NCBI RefSeq assembly: GCF_018383905.1
Contig: NZ_JAGYWA010000003.1
Coordinates: 26,931-90,930, forward strand
Length of the DNA stretch: 64,000 bases
Reading direction: 5' to 3'
From: Flavobacterium branchiicola
GTDB taxonomy: Bacteria > Bacteroidota > Bacteroidia > Flavobacteriales > Flavobacteriaceae
The notes beneath the pieces are model-generated. The model was not told the origin of the DNA. It saw nothing but the letters and a program-made list of their open reading frames with translations, and did no database searches. Below, one piece after another: positions 23,979 through 33,466 of this stretch (its first letter is position 1; each line of letters starts with the position of its first letter). Position numbers and translations under genes: made by a program.

Positions 23979-26510
23979 TTATTGCTTTAATTCTTGTTTA
24001 GGAGCTTCTATAGGTTGTTTTAGCGAGATAATATTCGACAGTAATCGATACGCACCTGCAACACCTTCCGGTAGTTCTCTAAAGAAGCTTAAACCGGTGT
24101 AAATATAATATCCTTTTCCGTACGGCGCCACTAGTAAAGCGCCATCTTTTGCAGATTCGCCTTTATCGTGCGATGAAATAATAGGAGTGAAGGCAGGATC
24201 GTATTGATCAGGATAATACAATCCCTGTTCCTGAGTCCAGCCTTGAAAATCTTTTTCGCTGATTTTATTTGGAGTATTTAAAACTGGATGATTTGGCGCT
24301 AAGAAAGTGATTTTTGCATTTTCTTCTGTAACGCGATCATTAGAAATTTTTAAAGGATATGGCGCAATCTGATCGGTTACCAGTTTTCCCGGAGTATTGT
24401 ATTGCACGATCATGTTTTTACCACTTTTTACAAAATCAAATAGTATTTTTTGTTTGTTAGCCAAAGTATTTACGGTATTGTAAGCACGAATTCCGGTGAT
24501 AACGGTACTAAAAGAATCCAGTTTTTCGGGTGTAATTTCTTCGGGTTTCAAAATAGTTACTTTATATCCCATTTGAGCTAAACTCTCCGGAACTTCGTCA
24601 CCAGCACCCATAATGTAGCCAATGGCATCGCCAGACGTTCTCAAATCAATTCGAATACCTTTTGATTCGGCAGGTTTTAGAACCATTTGTTTGGTAATAT
24701 GTGGGTAATCTATAATGGTTTCGTCTTTGTCAAAACGTTTATTATCTGTTATTGCAACCGCTTTAATAACCGCTTCTTCCGGATTTACAGGAGGCGTAAC
24801 TTCAAAATAGAAGGTTTGCTCATTTCCTTTTTTATCTAAAGTAAATGGAATTTGTTTTGGTGAAGCTGCCCAGCTTTGCGGTAATTCTAATTGTAGATTT
24901 CCTTTTACAGCATCTTTACCGGCACGTACCTTTACCGGAATCATTTTACTTTTGGTATCTTTAAAGATTAATACTCTTTCTAAGATTGAAGTGGTTACTT
25001 CAGGAACGATATCAAGAAAATTGTACATTTCGCCTTTTACGCCGTCATTATATTTGTAAACTACTGTACGCTCAAACGGAATTTCGATTCCGTTTATTTT
25101 TATATTGAAAATAACTTTTACTTCTCTTATAATATCCGGAATACCAATGTTTTCCTGATTAGAAACAGTGTACATTCCAACAGTTGCTTTTTCTTTTAAC
25201 CAATACGGCTGCGTATATTCAAGAGTAGTTGGAAGCTGAATTGAAATACTGATATTTTGGTCGTTATTGTTTTTTAAAATACGGTTTTGAACCAAGTTTT
25301 TGTTTTCAGGAAGTGTGGTAACACTTGATAGTTCCATTTCAACAGCACATCTGTTAATGGCCTCAAGACTTACTTTAATAGTACTTCCCGGCGTTGCTTC
25401 CTGTTCGCTCGCCACTGCTTCAAGATATAAACCCGAACAAGAAGCAATGATATTTCTAATAGCTGCAGCTTTTAATGGTTTCCAATGATCATCGTCTAAA
25501 GCTTCAATCATAGAATAGGCTTTTATTAGATCAGGAATACTTGCAGATGGATTGCTGAAATCGTACTTTGAAATGATTTTAGAGATAAATTCCCCAATTG
25601 GTTTTCCATTTTTAACGCGGTTCCAGGAAGTATCGATTCCATCGAATAAATTGTCTCTTTCTATGGCGCGTTCTCCATTAATAAGTTCCAGATACTCAAT
25701 TTCTGTACCGCGAGATCCAGTACTTCCAAAACCTTGTGACTGATGGCGACTTCGGCTTAAAGCAGCTATTTCCTGATTTGATTTTCCAATTCCGGTGTAA
25801 TAAACTCCGGTTTCAAATCTTGTAAATTTGGATTTATCTGCTGCGTCAAATTTTTCCTGACTTCCATAAAACCACCAGGAAGGATTAAAAAACTGACGTT
25901 TTACCTGCCATGGTGTTACATATTTTAATTGCTCGGGATATACTTTAGGGTCATTTGTGAGTTTAAAACTTTCAACACTAAGCATAGCCGACGATGTATG
26001 ATGTCCGTGAGTTGTACCCGGAGAACGGTGATCAAATCGATTAATAATCACATCGGGTTGAAATTTTCTAATGGTCCATACGACATCAGCCAGTACTTTA
26101 TCTTTATCCCAGATTTTTAAAGTTTCATCCGGGTTTTTAGAAAAACCAAAATCATTTGCACGTGAAAAAAATTGTTCCCCACCATCAATTTTTCGAGCTT
26201 CGATTAATTCTTGTGTTCTAATAACACCGAGTAATTCGCGCAATTGCGGACCAATTAAGTTCTGTCCGCCATCACCTCGGGTTAACGATAAATAACCGGT
26301 TCTGGCATTCATTTCGTTTGCCATAAAAGAAATCAATCTTGTATTTTCATCATCCGGATGTGCTGCAATATAAAGAACCGAACCTAAAAAGTTTAATTTT
26401 TTGATTTGGTTGTAAATTTCGACAGAGTTTAGTTTTTGTGGTTGTTGTGCAAAAGAAATTGAAATCCCTGTTAAAAAAAATAAAAATATTAGTAACTGAA
26501 TTTTTCGCAT
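23979..26510 (-). CDS. PIG-L/LmbE family deacetylase, secreted, multidomain
   Basis: Protein of 843 aa with a signal peptide (MRKIQLLIFLFFLTGISISFAQ). The PIG-L N-acetyl-sugar deacetylase domain spans about 40-290: AAHPDDE (residues 50-55 metal/catalytic motif) and the later THGHHTSSA supplying the further metal-binding His. A beta-sandwich region (about 370-620) and a C-terminal domain with a glutamine-amidotransferase/ThuA-like look (GYIMGAGDEVPESLAQMGYKVTILKPEEI, then GKGYYIYTGLSFFRELP) follow. It likely acts in the periplasm or on the surface on an amide- or N-acetyl-containing substrate. It is the first gene of the operon with the 35-aa peptide and SSS symporter. Confidence 0.9.
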   Translation of the reverse strand: MRKIQLLIFLFFLTGISISFAQQPQKLNSVEIYNQIKKLNFLGSVLYIAAHPDDENTRLISFMANEMNARTGYLSLTRGDGGQNLIGPQLRELLGVIRTQELIEARKIDGGEQFFSRANDFGFSKNPDETLKIWDKDKVLADVVWTIRKFQPDVIINRFDHRSPGTTHGHHTSSAMLSVESFKLTNDPKVYPEQLKYVTPWQVKRQFFNPSWWFYGSQEKFDAADKSKFTRFETGVYYTGIGKSNQEIAALSRSRHQSQGFGSTGSRGTEIEYLELINGERAIERDNLFDGIDTSWNRVKNGKPIGEFISKIISKYDFSNPSASIPDLIKAYSMIEALDDDHWKPLKAAAIRNIIASCSGLYLEAVASEQEATPGSTIKVSLEAINRCAVEMELSSVTTLPENKNLVQNRILKNNNDQNISISIQLPTTLEYTQPYWLKEKATVGMYTVSNQENIGIPDIIREVKVIFNIKINGIEIPFERTVVYKYNDGVKGEMYNFLDIVPEVTTSILERVLIFKDTKSKMIPVKVRAGKDAVKGNLQLELPQSWAASPKQIPFTLDKKGNEQTFYFEVTPPVNPEEAVIKAVAITDNKRFDKDETIIDYPHITKQMVLKPAESKGIRIDLRTSGDAIGYIMGAGDEVPESLAQMGYKVTILKPEEITPEKLDSFSTVITGIRAYNTVNTLANKQKILFDFVKSGKNMIVQYNTPGKLVTDQIAPYPLKISNDRVTEENAKITFLAPNHPVLNTPNKISEKDFQGWTQEQGLYYPDQYDPAFTPIISSHDKGESAKDGALLVAPYGKGYYIYTGLSFFRELPEGVAGAYRLLSNIISLKQPIEAPKQELKQ

Positions 26511-26626
26511 GGTTATAGTTAAATGTTTTGAAAGTGCTTCAAAAATACTAATTATATTACGGAACAGTATTTAAATGAAATGTTAATGTTTGGTTATTGA
26601 TTTCTTATTTTGATAAATTTTGATCC

Positions 26627-26664
26627 AAAAAAAAGCTGTTAGATATTTCTAACAGCTTTTTTTT
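26627..26664. terminator. Bidirectional terminator with no obvious gene
   Basis: A 13-pair stem AAAAGCTGTTAGA / TCTAACAGCTTTT (26631-26643 with 26648-26660) has A/T runs on both sides. The upstream minus-strand gene has its own terminator at 26923-26958, so this hairpin serves something between the two or insulates the deacetylase promoter. In the 469-bp gap 26511-26979 I see only these two terminators and a short open stretch at 26684-26807. Confidence 0.8.
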
Positions 26665-26683
26665 AAAGAATTGATTTAAAAAT

Positions 26684-26807
26684 TTAAATCAGGTGGTATT
26701 TCTTAGGATTACAGAAAGTTATTTCAATTTGTTTTCTGTTTGGTTGTAAAGTTCTCGTAATGGTCACAATACTATCTTTTATAATCTATTTTATTTGAAT
26801 CAGACTG
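26684..26807 (-). pseudogene. Possible gene remnant, open stretch without ATG
   Basis: The minus strand is open for 40 codons up to a TAA at 26684-26686 and reads like a protein end (DYKDSIVTITRTLQPNRKQ ... PKKYHLI). There is an in-frame TAG just upstream and no ATG, only a GTG. Together with the terminator at 26627-26664 it could be the 3' end of a decayed gene or a very small protein. The support is weak. Confidence 0.25.
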
Positions 26808-26922
26808 CTAATATAGGGTATAATTGTAATACAATAAGGTAAAATATTGAAAATAGTTGTAAATGGGTATTTTTAGTACATATTATTCAATTTGAGTTAT
26901 TTATAATATATTAAAAGTGCAT

Positions 26923-26958
26923 AAAAAAAGAGTATCATTGTTATGATACTCTTTTTTA
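26923..26958 (-). terminator. Terminator of the His-rich protein gene
   Basis: Stem AAAAAAGAGTATCAT / ATGATACTCTTTTTT with a TGTT loop lies directly after the stop of the minus-strand gene at 26980. A/T runs on both sides make it potentially bidirectional. Confidence 0.85.
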
Positions 26959-26979
26959 TGAAGGGTTATTTAGTAATTA

Positions 26980-27489
26980 TTATCTTCTGTGGTGGTGATC
27001 ATCGTGATCATCATCATGTCTGTCATGTTTATCGTGTTTACCATGATGTTTTTTGTCATAATGTTTGTAATCTCTGTGGTCATGGCGGTCATTGTAGCCG
27101 TAAACAGGTCTTGCTCTGTAAGGTCTTTGTGGTTCACCATGGTATCCTTTATAATATCTTACTCTATGACGATCAAAGTAAGTGTAAGGTGTTCTTCCGT
27201 GGTAATCATTTAAAACTACTTTGTAACCACCATATAAATCATAGTTTCTGTATTGTCTTGGTAAATAAGTTGTTCTAACCCATCTTCCTCCTCCAAAATA
27301 AATAAACTGTGAAGCACGAACATCGTAATACGCTTCGATATCCGGAAGATAGTAATATTCCATTTCTGCATATCCGGCAGGTCCCCAAGCTGGTGGAGTA
27401 CCAATATTAACATTAATCGATACCTGAGCTTGTGTGGCATTTGCAACCAAAAGGAATAATCCGGCGATTGCTATTTTTATTGTTTTCAT
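26980..27489 (-). CDS. Secreted protein with His/Asp-rich tail
   Basis: Protein of 169 aa with a signal peptide (MKTIKIAIAGLFLLVANATQAQ) and a Tyr/Gly/Arg-rich middle (YYYLPDIEAYYDVRASQFIYFGGGRW...YLPRQYRNYDLYGGYK) typical of small Bacteroidota envelope proteins of unknown function. It ends in about 40 residues made almost wholly of His, Asp, Lys, Arg and Tyr (KHYDKKHHGKHDKHDRHDDD...HHHRR). Such a tail can bind divalent metals such as Ni, Cu or Zn; nothing else in the neighbourhood points to metal handling. Monocistronic. Confidence 0.7.
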   Translation of the reverse strand: MKTIKIAIAGLFLLVANATQAQVSINVNIGTPPAWGPAGYAEMEYYYLPDIEAYYDVRASQFIYFGGGRWVRTTYLPRQYRNYDLYGGYKVVLNDYHGRTPYTYFDRHRVRYYKGYHGEPQRPYRARPVYGYNDRHDHRDYKHYDKKHHGKHDKHDRHDDDHDDHHHRR

Positions 27490-27682
27490 TTTTTTTAGTT
27501 TTTTAATGTTACTCTTGCTAAGTAATATTCATATACTGTGCCAAAAATAAAAACAGGATGCATTTCGTCGGATAAAATATGCATTTCAACGAGTTGGTTT
27601 TATGTAGTGTAATTACAACTTCTTGTTTATTAGGTATTTTGTAGTGTCTAGAGAATAAAAAAAATATTCTTTTTTTTTAAGA

Positions 27683-29512
27683 TTATTTATAATCTACGAT
27701 TCTTGGTTTTGCCAGTTCAAAACTTTGAAGACCGTAGTCGGTTGTTTCAAATGTGTTAGTTTTGAATACGTTATCACCCTGATAAGGAATACTTGGATAA
27801 TATGACAATGACAGTTGAAATGAACTGAAAACCAAATAGTCATTACTAACGATTACTCCCAATGTAAATTTTGAATACGGTTTGCTTCTTAACATGGCAC
27901 TATCAGGATTTCCTAAAACGGCTATTGAATAATTAAAAAACGGATTTAAACGAAAACCTAAAACGGAATGTGGCGAATAGGTCTGGGTTTGAAGTGATAA
28001 AACCAATTTACTGGTTCCGTAGAGTGCGCTATTAAATCCCGCAAGACCATTTTCTTCATTTATATTAAGTTTATCTCCAATAATATCAACACGATTAGAA
28101 CCAATAACCAATTTCGGATTAACGAATTGTCTTAATCTCCATGTTCCTATATTATAGAGTTTGGTAAAATAATTGGTTTCCATTAAAAATGCAGTCTCAA
28201 AAGTTTTGGACTTATCAAAAAAACTTCCTACTTCAAAATTCATACTCAGGAATCCAAGTCTGTAATAATTTCCAAAAGAAAATTGCGCTCCTGCATAAGG
28301 CCTCCATAAAGTATTCTTGTATTGATATCCTAAAGTGATACCATAAATTCGTCCGATAGGTACATCTTCGGTCTGTCCATTTCTAAAAATATAGCTGTCT
28401 TTTATAAATTTTCTTCGATTAAGCCCAATTCCGCTTAAAATTAACTTTTCATCAGAATAAAAGTGTGTCGGATCGTATATTTCAGATGGAGTTTCAGTAT
28501 AATCATTATTCAAAAAACGTGCAGTTGTTACTAAATTGGTAATACCGTTTTCATCCTCAAACACTTTTGTTGCTTTTCCTCCCCAAAAATCCTGAAAATT
28601 ATGTTTAAATGGCTGATAGGCATAAGTCATATCCGGCGCCTGCAAAGTATCTTTTCTGAATATTTGACCTACCTGAACTCCGCCAGCCCATTGTGTAAGG
28701 GGAGAATAAAACAGACGTTCAACATTAATACTCTTAGAATAATTATTATCCAGATCCATTTTATAGTATAATGTCGTTCCGATATAAGTGTTTTTTATAT
28801 TTGGAACGGTGTAGATCACTTCATTCGCATTTCGGCCATCATCAAATCGATTGGTAAAACGGTATTCGAGTTGTTGTCCGCTTCCAAAGAAATCTTTCTC
28901 TTTAAATCCAACAGAAACCTGATTACTTGATATTGAAAATTTAGGAATTGTACTCCAGGAATCCAAAACACGAATCGTAACATCTACAGAATCTGAGGCA
29001 GGACTAACCAATTGATTTGATATTCTAACCGCTGTAACATATTTCTGAGAACGAATTAAACGTTCCGATTCCTGTACCTTATAACTGTCATAAGTAGAAT
29101 TTTTTTTGAAAAGAAGTAAATTCTTAATGGCAATTTTCTTGGTTTTTAAGTGAAGCCGATTACCGGTTCGTTCTCCCCAATTTCTTGGCACTTGAGTGGT
29201 ATCTGCAACCGAATATCCAAAAGGATCTAAAGTCACAATATTGATTTTACGAATGATTTTACCATTGTAATTCAGCGTATCGGTTTGTACAAGAAGTTCT
29301 TCTTTCTTTTTTGGCTTTTTTGATTTAAAAAGAAGTTTATGTAGTGTTTGGGTAAATTTATTTTTTTTAGAATAATTTCGAAGACGGTTATAAACTTCTG
29401 TACTGTCTTTTTTGGGAGGATTACTAGTTTTTGATGGAACTGTTTGTGCCTGAACGCCTTGAAAACAAAAGCATAGCAAAATAAAAACTATTATTTTTTT
29501 ATTTAGAAACAT
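27683..29512 (-). CDS. Outer-membrane beta-barrel protein, BamA/TamA-like
   Basis: Protein of 609 aa with a signal peptide (MFLNKKIIVFILLCFCFQGVQAQ), a basic linker (KNKFTQTLHKLLFKSKKPKKK), at least one POTRA-like module (about 85-190: GKIIRKINIVTLDPFGYS, then LLLFKKNSTYDSYKVQESERLIRSQKYVTAVRI), and a C-terminal region of alternating amphipathic strands (from about 200) consistent with a 16-strand barrel. The order resembles Omp85-superfamily proteins but the terminal motifs are diverged. It might translocate or insert proteins or lipids; that is inference from the fold only. Confidence 0.7.
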   Translation of the reverse strand: MFLNKKIIVFILLCFCFQGVQAQTVPSKTSNPPKKDSTEVYNRLRNYSKKNKFTQTLHKLLFKSKKPKKKEELLVQTDTLNYNGKIIRKINIVTLDPFGYSVADTTQVPRNWGERTGNRLHLKTKKIAIKNLLLFKKNSTYDSYKVQESERLIRSQKYVTAVRISNQLVSPASDSVDVTIRVLDSWSTIPKFSISSNQVSVGFKEKDFFGSGQQLEYRFTNRFDDGRNANEVIYTVPNIKNTYIGTTLYYKMDLDNNYSKSINVERLFYSPLTQWAGGVQVGQIFRKDTLQAPDMTYAYQPFKHNFQDFWGGKATKVFEDENGITNLVTTARFLNNDYTETPSEIYDPTHFYSDEKLILSGIGLNRRKFIKDSYIFRNGQTEDVPIGRIYGITLGYQYKNTLWRPYAGAQFSFGNYYRLGFLSMNFEVGSFFDKSKTFETAFLMETNYFTKLYNIGTWRLRQFVNPKLVIGSNRVDIIGDKLNINEENGLAGFNSALYGTSKLVLSLQTQTYSPHSVLGFRLNPFFNYSIAVLGNPDSAMLRSKPYSKFTLGVIVSNDYLVFSSFQLSLSYYPSIPYQGDNVFKTNTFETTDYGLQSFELAKPRIVDYK

Positions 29513-29598
29513 TCAGATTTTTTTTGACTCGATTTTAGATGATTATTATATGAATATAGGGTAAAAAAGGCGAATATTGGCTAAAAAGTGTGATTATT

Positions 29599-30699
29599 TT
29601 AATTCTCAGCTTTAGCTTTTCGAATTCTCCAGATGAATTTTTTGGGCATATGATTTCCCATAACATAGCCCCAGGCTTCGAGAGATTCAATTCTGTCGAA
29701 AATAATTTTTACAATTGCTAAAAGCGGAATTGCCAAAAACATACCTGAAATTCCTGCTGCCGCGCCACCAACGATAATTCCAATAATAGAAACAAATGCA
29801 TTGATTTCTACTTTTGAATTGATAATTAGAGGAACGAGTAGGTTATTATCAATTAACTGCACTATAACATTTACAATCAGAATTCCTAAAATAATAGACG
29901 TTTCTGCAGACCCGGTTAAGGAAGCTAAAACCGTTATAATTCCGGCAATTAATATTCCGATATAAGGGATAAGATTTAAAATTCCGGTGATAAGTCCTAA
30001 TAGAATAAAGTATTTTACTCCAATAATCCAAAGTCCTAAACTCGTTAAAACCGAAACTACAATCATTTCGAGAATAAGACTTACGATGTAATTGTTTATT
30101 GAAACTTTTATTTGAGATAAAATATCTTTTAAAGTGGCATGATTTTCTTTACTAATCAATTTTGCTAAAAAAAGAATAAAATGATCTTTATAAAGCAAAA
30201 ACAAAAAGGTGTAAATAGGAATGATAGTGCAATCTAATAGAAGATCGCTAATGGATATTATGGCAGAACCTAAAGTAGCATTTCCGTTTTTGACGGAATC
30301 TTTGGTAACCGTATCAAGATATTTTTTCTGCTCGCCAATACTCACGTGAAAACGCTCCCTGATAAATTTATGGATTTCGATCAGGAATGAATTTGCATTC
30401 TTTTTAATGGTTTCAAAATCATTGGCCATATTGGTTACCTGATAAGAAATAAAAACTAAGATTCCGATAATAAATAAAAGGAAAAGCAAAATACAGATTG
30501 CAGCAGCGAGATGTCGCGGAAATTTGAGTTTTGTATGGAAAAAAGTAAAGAGAGGTACTAATAAAACGGAAAATAAAAAGGCCATAAGGACTGGCGTAAT
30601 AATATCTTTTGCGATACAAAAAATATAGGCAAATGAAATTAAACTTATTAGAATGCAAGCAAGCTTCGCATAAAACGGCAATTTTATAGTTTGAATCAT
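29599..30699 (-). CDS. AI-2E family transporter (PerM/TqsA-like)
   Basis: Inner-membrane protein of 366 aa with about eight helices. The family pattern is visible: paired N-terminal helices, a long soluble stretch (NDFETIKKNANSFLIEIHKFIRERF), and the conserved GLITGILNLIPYIGILIAGI and VGGAAAGISGMFLAIPLLAI blocks. Characterised relatives export autoinducer-2 or act as Na+/H+ antiporters; the cargo here is unknown. It is probably separate from the MscS gene upstream (111-bp gap). Confidence 0.9.
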   Translation of the reverse strand: MIQTIKLPFYAKLACILISLISFAYIFCIAKDIITPVLMAFLFSVLLVPLFTFFHTKLKFPRHLAAAICILLFLLFIIGILVFISYQVTNMANDFETIKKNANSFLIEIHKFIRERFHVSIGEQKKYLDTVTKDSVKNGNATLGSAIISISDLLLDCTIIPIYTFLFLLYKDHFILFLAKLISKENHATLKDILSQIKVSINNYIVSLILEMIVVSVLTSLGLWIIGVKYFILLGLITGILNLIPYIGILIAGIITVLASLTGSAETSIILGILIVNVIVQLIDNNLLVPLIINSKVEINAFVSIIGIIVGGAAAGISGMFLAIPLLAIVKIIFDRIESLEAWGYVMGNHMPKKFIWRIRKAKAEN

Positions 30700-30810
30700 T
30701 TTGGTGAGGTTTTATAGAAAATATCAAATTGGTATAACAAATATTATAATTTAATTCAATTATAACGTTGCAGCTTTTTCTATAGACCTTACAAAATTTC
30801 CATACAGGAT

Positions 30811-31341
30811 TTAATCAAAGAACTCTTTGTCTTCGTATCGTACAGGCATAATCGAAATGCCTTTTTGAAGTAATAAATTGTTGGGATAGATAATTTTTTC
30901 CCCCTCTTTTGTTTTCAGATTCACATGAAAAGCACTAATATCTTCAATTTCGGCTTCAATAGGGAAATCTTTATCGTGAATTTTAATAGTATCGCCAATT
31001 CTAAACGGAAATGAAAAAAACAGAATCATTCCTGATGTTACATTGCTTAAAATAGACCATTGTGCAAACATTGCGACGCCAATTACAGTGGCAATTGAAG
31101 ATACAGTAATGAAAATATCTTTAGTCTCAACTCCCCAAATTACAATCAGGCTAATAGCTACCAGGATATTCATTAATATGTGAATGTACTTGATAACCAG
31201 ATTTGTTCTGTGTTCTAATAGCTGACTGCTGCTGGCATAACGCCTAACTAATTTGGCAATTATAATTCGTAGCGCAACTAAAGCTAAAAGAAGAACTATG
31301 GTCGTAATTATTTCCTGACTATACTCTTTAAAAGAAAACAT
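30811..31341 (-). CDS. Small MscS-type mechanosensitive channel
   Basis: Protein of 176 aa with three membrane helices and the MscS beta domain. The pore helix region (ATVIGVAMFAQWSILSNVTSGMILFFSFPFRIGDTIKI) is canonical, and the beta domain (IEAEIEDISAFHVNLKTKEGEKIIYPNN) follows. The C-terminal alpha/beta cage of E. coli MscS (286 aa) is missing, so this is a minimal form. It opens on membrane tension and releases solutes. It lies 10 bp downstream of maf on the same strand and is likely co-transcribed with it. Confidence 0.9.
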   Translation of the reverse strand: MFSFKEYSQEIITTIVLLLALVALRIIIAKLVRRYASSSQLLEHRTNLVIKYIHILMNILVAISLIVIWGVETKDIFITVSSIATVIGVAMFAQWSILSNVTSGMILFFSFPFRIGDTIKIHDKDFPIEAEIEDISAFHVNLKTKEGEKIIYPNNLLLQKGISIMPVRYEDKEFFD

Positions 31342-31351
31342 AAGATAATTT

Positions 31352-31936
31352 TTATACTAATGTACTCAAATATTCGTAAACTTTAGCAGTCGGAAGTCCC
31401 ATAACATTGGTATAAGAGCCTTCAACTTTTGCAACGGCCATAAAACCAAACCATTCCTGAATACCGTAAGCTCCTGCTTTATCATAAGGTTTGTAATTTT
31501 CGATATAATATAAAATGGCTTCATCTGAAAGCTCATTAAAAGTCACTTTTGTAATATCGTGCAATAGCTTAGAAGTACTGTTTGTTTTAAAACAAACAGA
31601 AGTAATAACGTCATGTGTCGTGTTTGACATTGATTTGATCATTTCAAATGCTTCTTCGGCAGTTTTTGGCTTTCCAAGCGCTTTATTCTGATGCCAGACA
31701 ATGGTGTCGCTCGTCACAAGTATTTCGTTTTCTTTCAGCTCTCCTTCAAAAGCGCTGGCTTTTAATTCGGCTAAAAAATCGGTTATTTCAACCGCTTTTA
31801 GTTCAGGAGGATAAATCTCTTCAATATCTTTTAGTCTGATTTCAAAATCAAGATCTAAATCTTTAAAAAATTGCTGTCTTCTTGGAGATCCTGAAGCCAG
31901 AATTATAGTGTATTTTTTAAGTTTTTCTTTAAGCAT
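31352..31936 (-). CDS. Maf-like nucleotide pyrophosphatase
   Basis: Maf/YhdE/YceF-type house-cleaning enzyme of 194 aa that hydrolyses non-canonical or modified (d)NTPs. It shows the N-terminal ILASGSPRRQQFF motif, the central TSDTIVWHQNKALGKPKTAEEA and the C-terminal DKAGAYGIQEW motif, in the expected order. It overlaps the start of the upstream prenyltransferase gene's end by 8 bp, and MscS follows after 10 bp. Confidence 0.94.
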   Translation of the reverse strand: MLKEKLKKYTIILASGSPRRQQFFKDLDLDFEIRLKDIEEIYPPELKAVEITDFLAELKASAFEGELKENEILVTSDTIVWHQNKALGKPKTAEEAFEMIKSMSNTTHDVITSVCFKTNSTSKLLHDITKVTFNELSDEAILYYIENYKPYDKAGAYGIQEWFGFMAVAKVEGSYTNVMGLPTAKVYEYLSTLV

Positions 31937-32855
31937 TGTACTTAATATTAAGTGTAATTACCAAAATAGATAATATTCCGAAAAGTAAAATTAGTTTTAA
32001 AACTTTACTTAAATGATGAAATTCTTTTGGAGATTTTGCCGTAAATACTTTTACAATAAAATATAATAATGGAGCCAAAACAAAAGCAAACGAATATAAG
32101 GTTGCTGCATAAAGTTTGTTTTCCATAAAATAGGCATTGATGTAAAGCAGGGATAATATAAAAGGAATAATAGCAAAACCTGAAGCTATTTTTGCTGCTC
32201 TGCTAATTCCAATTGCAATTGGTAAAGTATTCATTCCCTGATTGTAATCGCCATTTACATCTTCTATGTCCTTAACTATTTCTCTAATAAAATTAATCAT
32301 AAAGGCAAATAAAGCATAATCAATTAAAATAGAAAAAAAGCTTGCCATTTGCGCCTGATTTTCCTGAACTGTTGCAGGAAATAAATCAAAAATCCCAATT
32401 ATAATTACGCTAAAAGCCAATAATAATGCAATAATAAAATTACCCAAAATCATGATTTGCTTTAAGCTTGTAGAATAAAAATAAAGCAAAGAAGCGATTA
32501 AAATAAAAATAGAGGCAAAGCTTGGTTTTAGAATAACATTAGATAAATAAAAACCAATTGCAACACCTGTAATATTTAGTCCAAAATAAATATTGTAAGC
32601 TCGGGTTTCAGAGATTCCTTTACCAATAAGAACCTTATTTGGTTTGTTAATAGAATCTGTTGCTACATCAAAAATATCGTTTACTACATAACCGGCCGCG
32701 GCTAATAAAACAGTGCTTAAAACTAATAATCCGTATTGCCAGTCTGCCAGAGCCAAAGGTATATTTTGCTGTTTTAAAAAGGCATAACGAAACAATAGTT
32801 GCATAAAAGCAAGCATAAGTAGGTTTTGATAGCGAACGAGTTTTAGATATTTCAT
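31929..32855 (-). CDS. UbiA-type prenyltransferase (geranylgeranylglycerol-phosphate type)
   Basis: Membrane prenyltransferase of 308 aa with about eight to nine helices. The first Asp-rich motif NDIFDVATDSINKP (about residues 60-73) and the second, DIEDVNGDYNQG (about 195-206), bind Mg2+-prenyl diphosphate. Sequence type matches the flavobacterial geranylgeranylglycerol-phosphate geranylgeranyltransferase-like group; the actual acceptor is not deducible. It overlaps maf by 8 bp. The 83-bp gap upstream carries GGTTCTAAGG- and AATTAACAATT-type simple repeats. Confidence 0.88.
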   Translation of the reverse strand: MKYLKLVRYQNLLMLAFMQLLFRYAFLKQQNIPLALADWQYGLLVLSTVLLAAAGYVVNDIFDVATDSINKPNKVLIGKGISETRAYNIYFGLNITGVAIGFYLSNVILKPSFASIFILIASLLYFYSTSLKQIMILGNFIIALLLAFSVIIIGIFDLFPATVQENQAQMASFFSILIDYALFAFMINFIREIVKDIEDVNGDYNQGMNTLPIAIGISRAAKIASGFAIIPFILSLLYINAYFMENKLYAATLYSFAFVLAPLLYFIVKVFTAKSPKEFHHLSKVLKLILLFGILSILVITLNIKYNA

Positions 32856-32938
32856 TTTTTTTTAGGTTCTAAGGTTTTAGGTTCAAAGGGGCAAAGGTTT
32901 TTGAATTAACAATTTACCATTAACAATTCACAATTAAA

Positions 32939-33466
32939 TTAGTCGTGTTGTCCGTTAAAGTATTCCATCCATTTTCCTTGTACTTTCATTACCTGTTCGA
33001 TTACATCACGTGCAGCGCCTCGTCCGCCTTTTACGTGCGAGATATAACGACAGATATTTTTGATTTCCGGACTTGCATCTTGTGGGCTGGTTGGTAATCC
33101 TACTAATTTCATTACATGAAAATCTGGGATATCGTCTCCCATATATAACACTTGCTCCGGTTTTATATTGTAAGTTTCAGTATATTCTTTAAACGTTTTT
33201 ACTTTGTCGGGAGTTCCTAAATGAATGTCTTTGATTCCAAGGTTTTGTAATCGGATACGAACGCCTTCATTGCTTCCTCCAGAAATAATACAGACATGAT
33301 AACCACTTTCTATAGCTGCTTTCATTGCATAACCATCACGAATATTCATCGTACGAAGCATTTCTCCTTCATTGGTTACAAAAACAGAACTATCGGTAAG
33401 TACGCCATCAACATCAAAAACAAATGTTGTGATGTCATTCATTATTTCTTTATAACTTTTTGCCAT
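32939..33466 (-). CDS. kdsC: 3-deoxy-D-manno-octulosonate 8-phosphate phosphatase KdsC-like
   Basis: HAD-IIIA, cap-less phosphatase of 175 aa, which releases Kdo from Kdo-8-P for lipopolysaccharide synthesis. Motif I is FDVDGVLTD, motif II IISGGSN, and motif IV GDDIPD. The 16-base overlap with the upstream DUF2520 gene indicates coupled translation. Related YrbI-family phosphatases act on other 2-keto-sugar acids, but length and motifs fit KdsC. Lipid A genes lie at 55.6-60.6 kb. Confidence 0.88.
   Translation of the reverse strand: MAKSYKEIMNDITTFVFDVDGVLTDSSVFVTNEGEMLRTMNIRDGYAMKAAIESGYHVCIISGGSNEGVRIRLQNLGIKDIHLGTPDKVKTFKEYTETYNIKPEQVLYMGDDIPDFHVMKLVGLPTSPQDASPEIKNICRYISHVKGGRGAARDVIEQVMKVQGKWMEYFNGQHD

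Noticed and set aside
26943..27278. 111-codon plus-strand ORF over the His-rich gene
   Set aside because: Antisense of the His/Asp repeats; starts inside the terminator of that gene.
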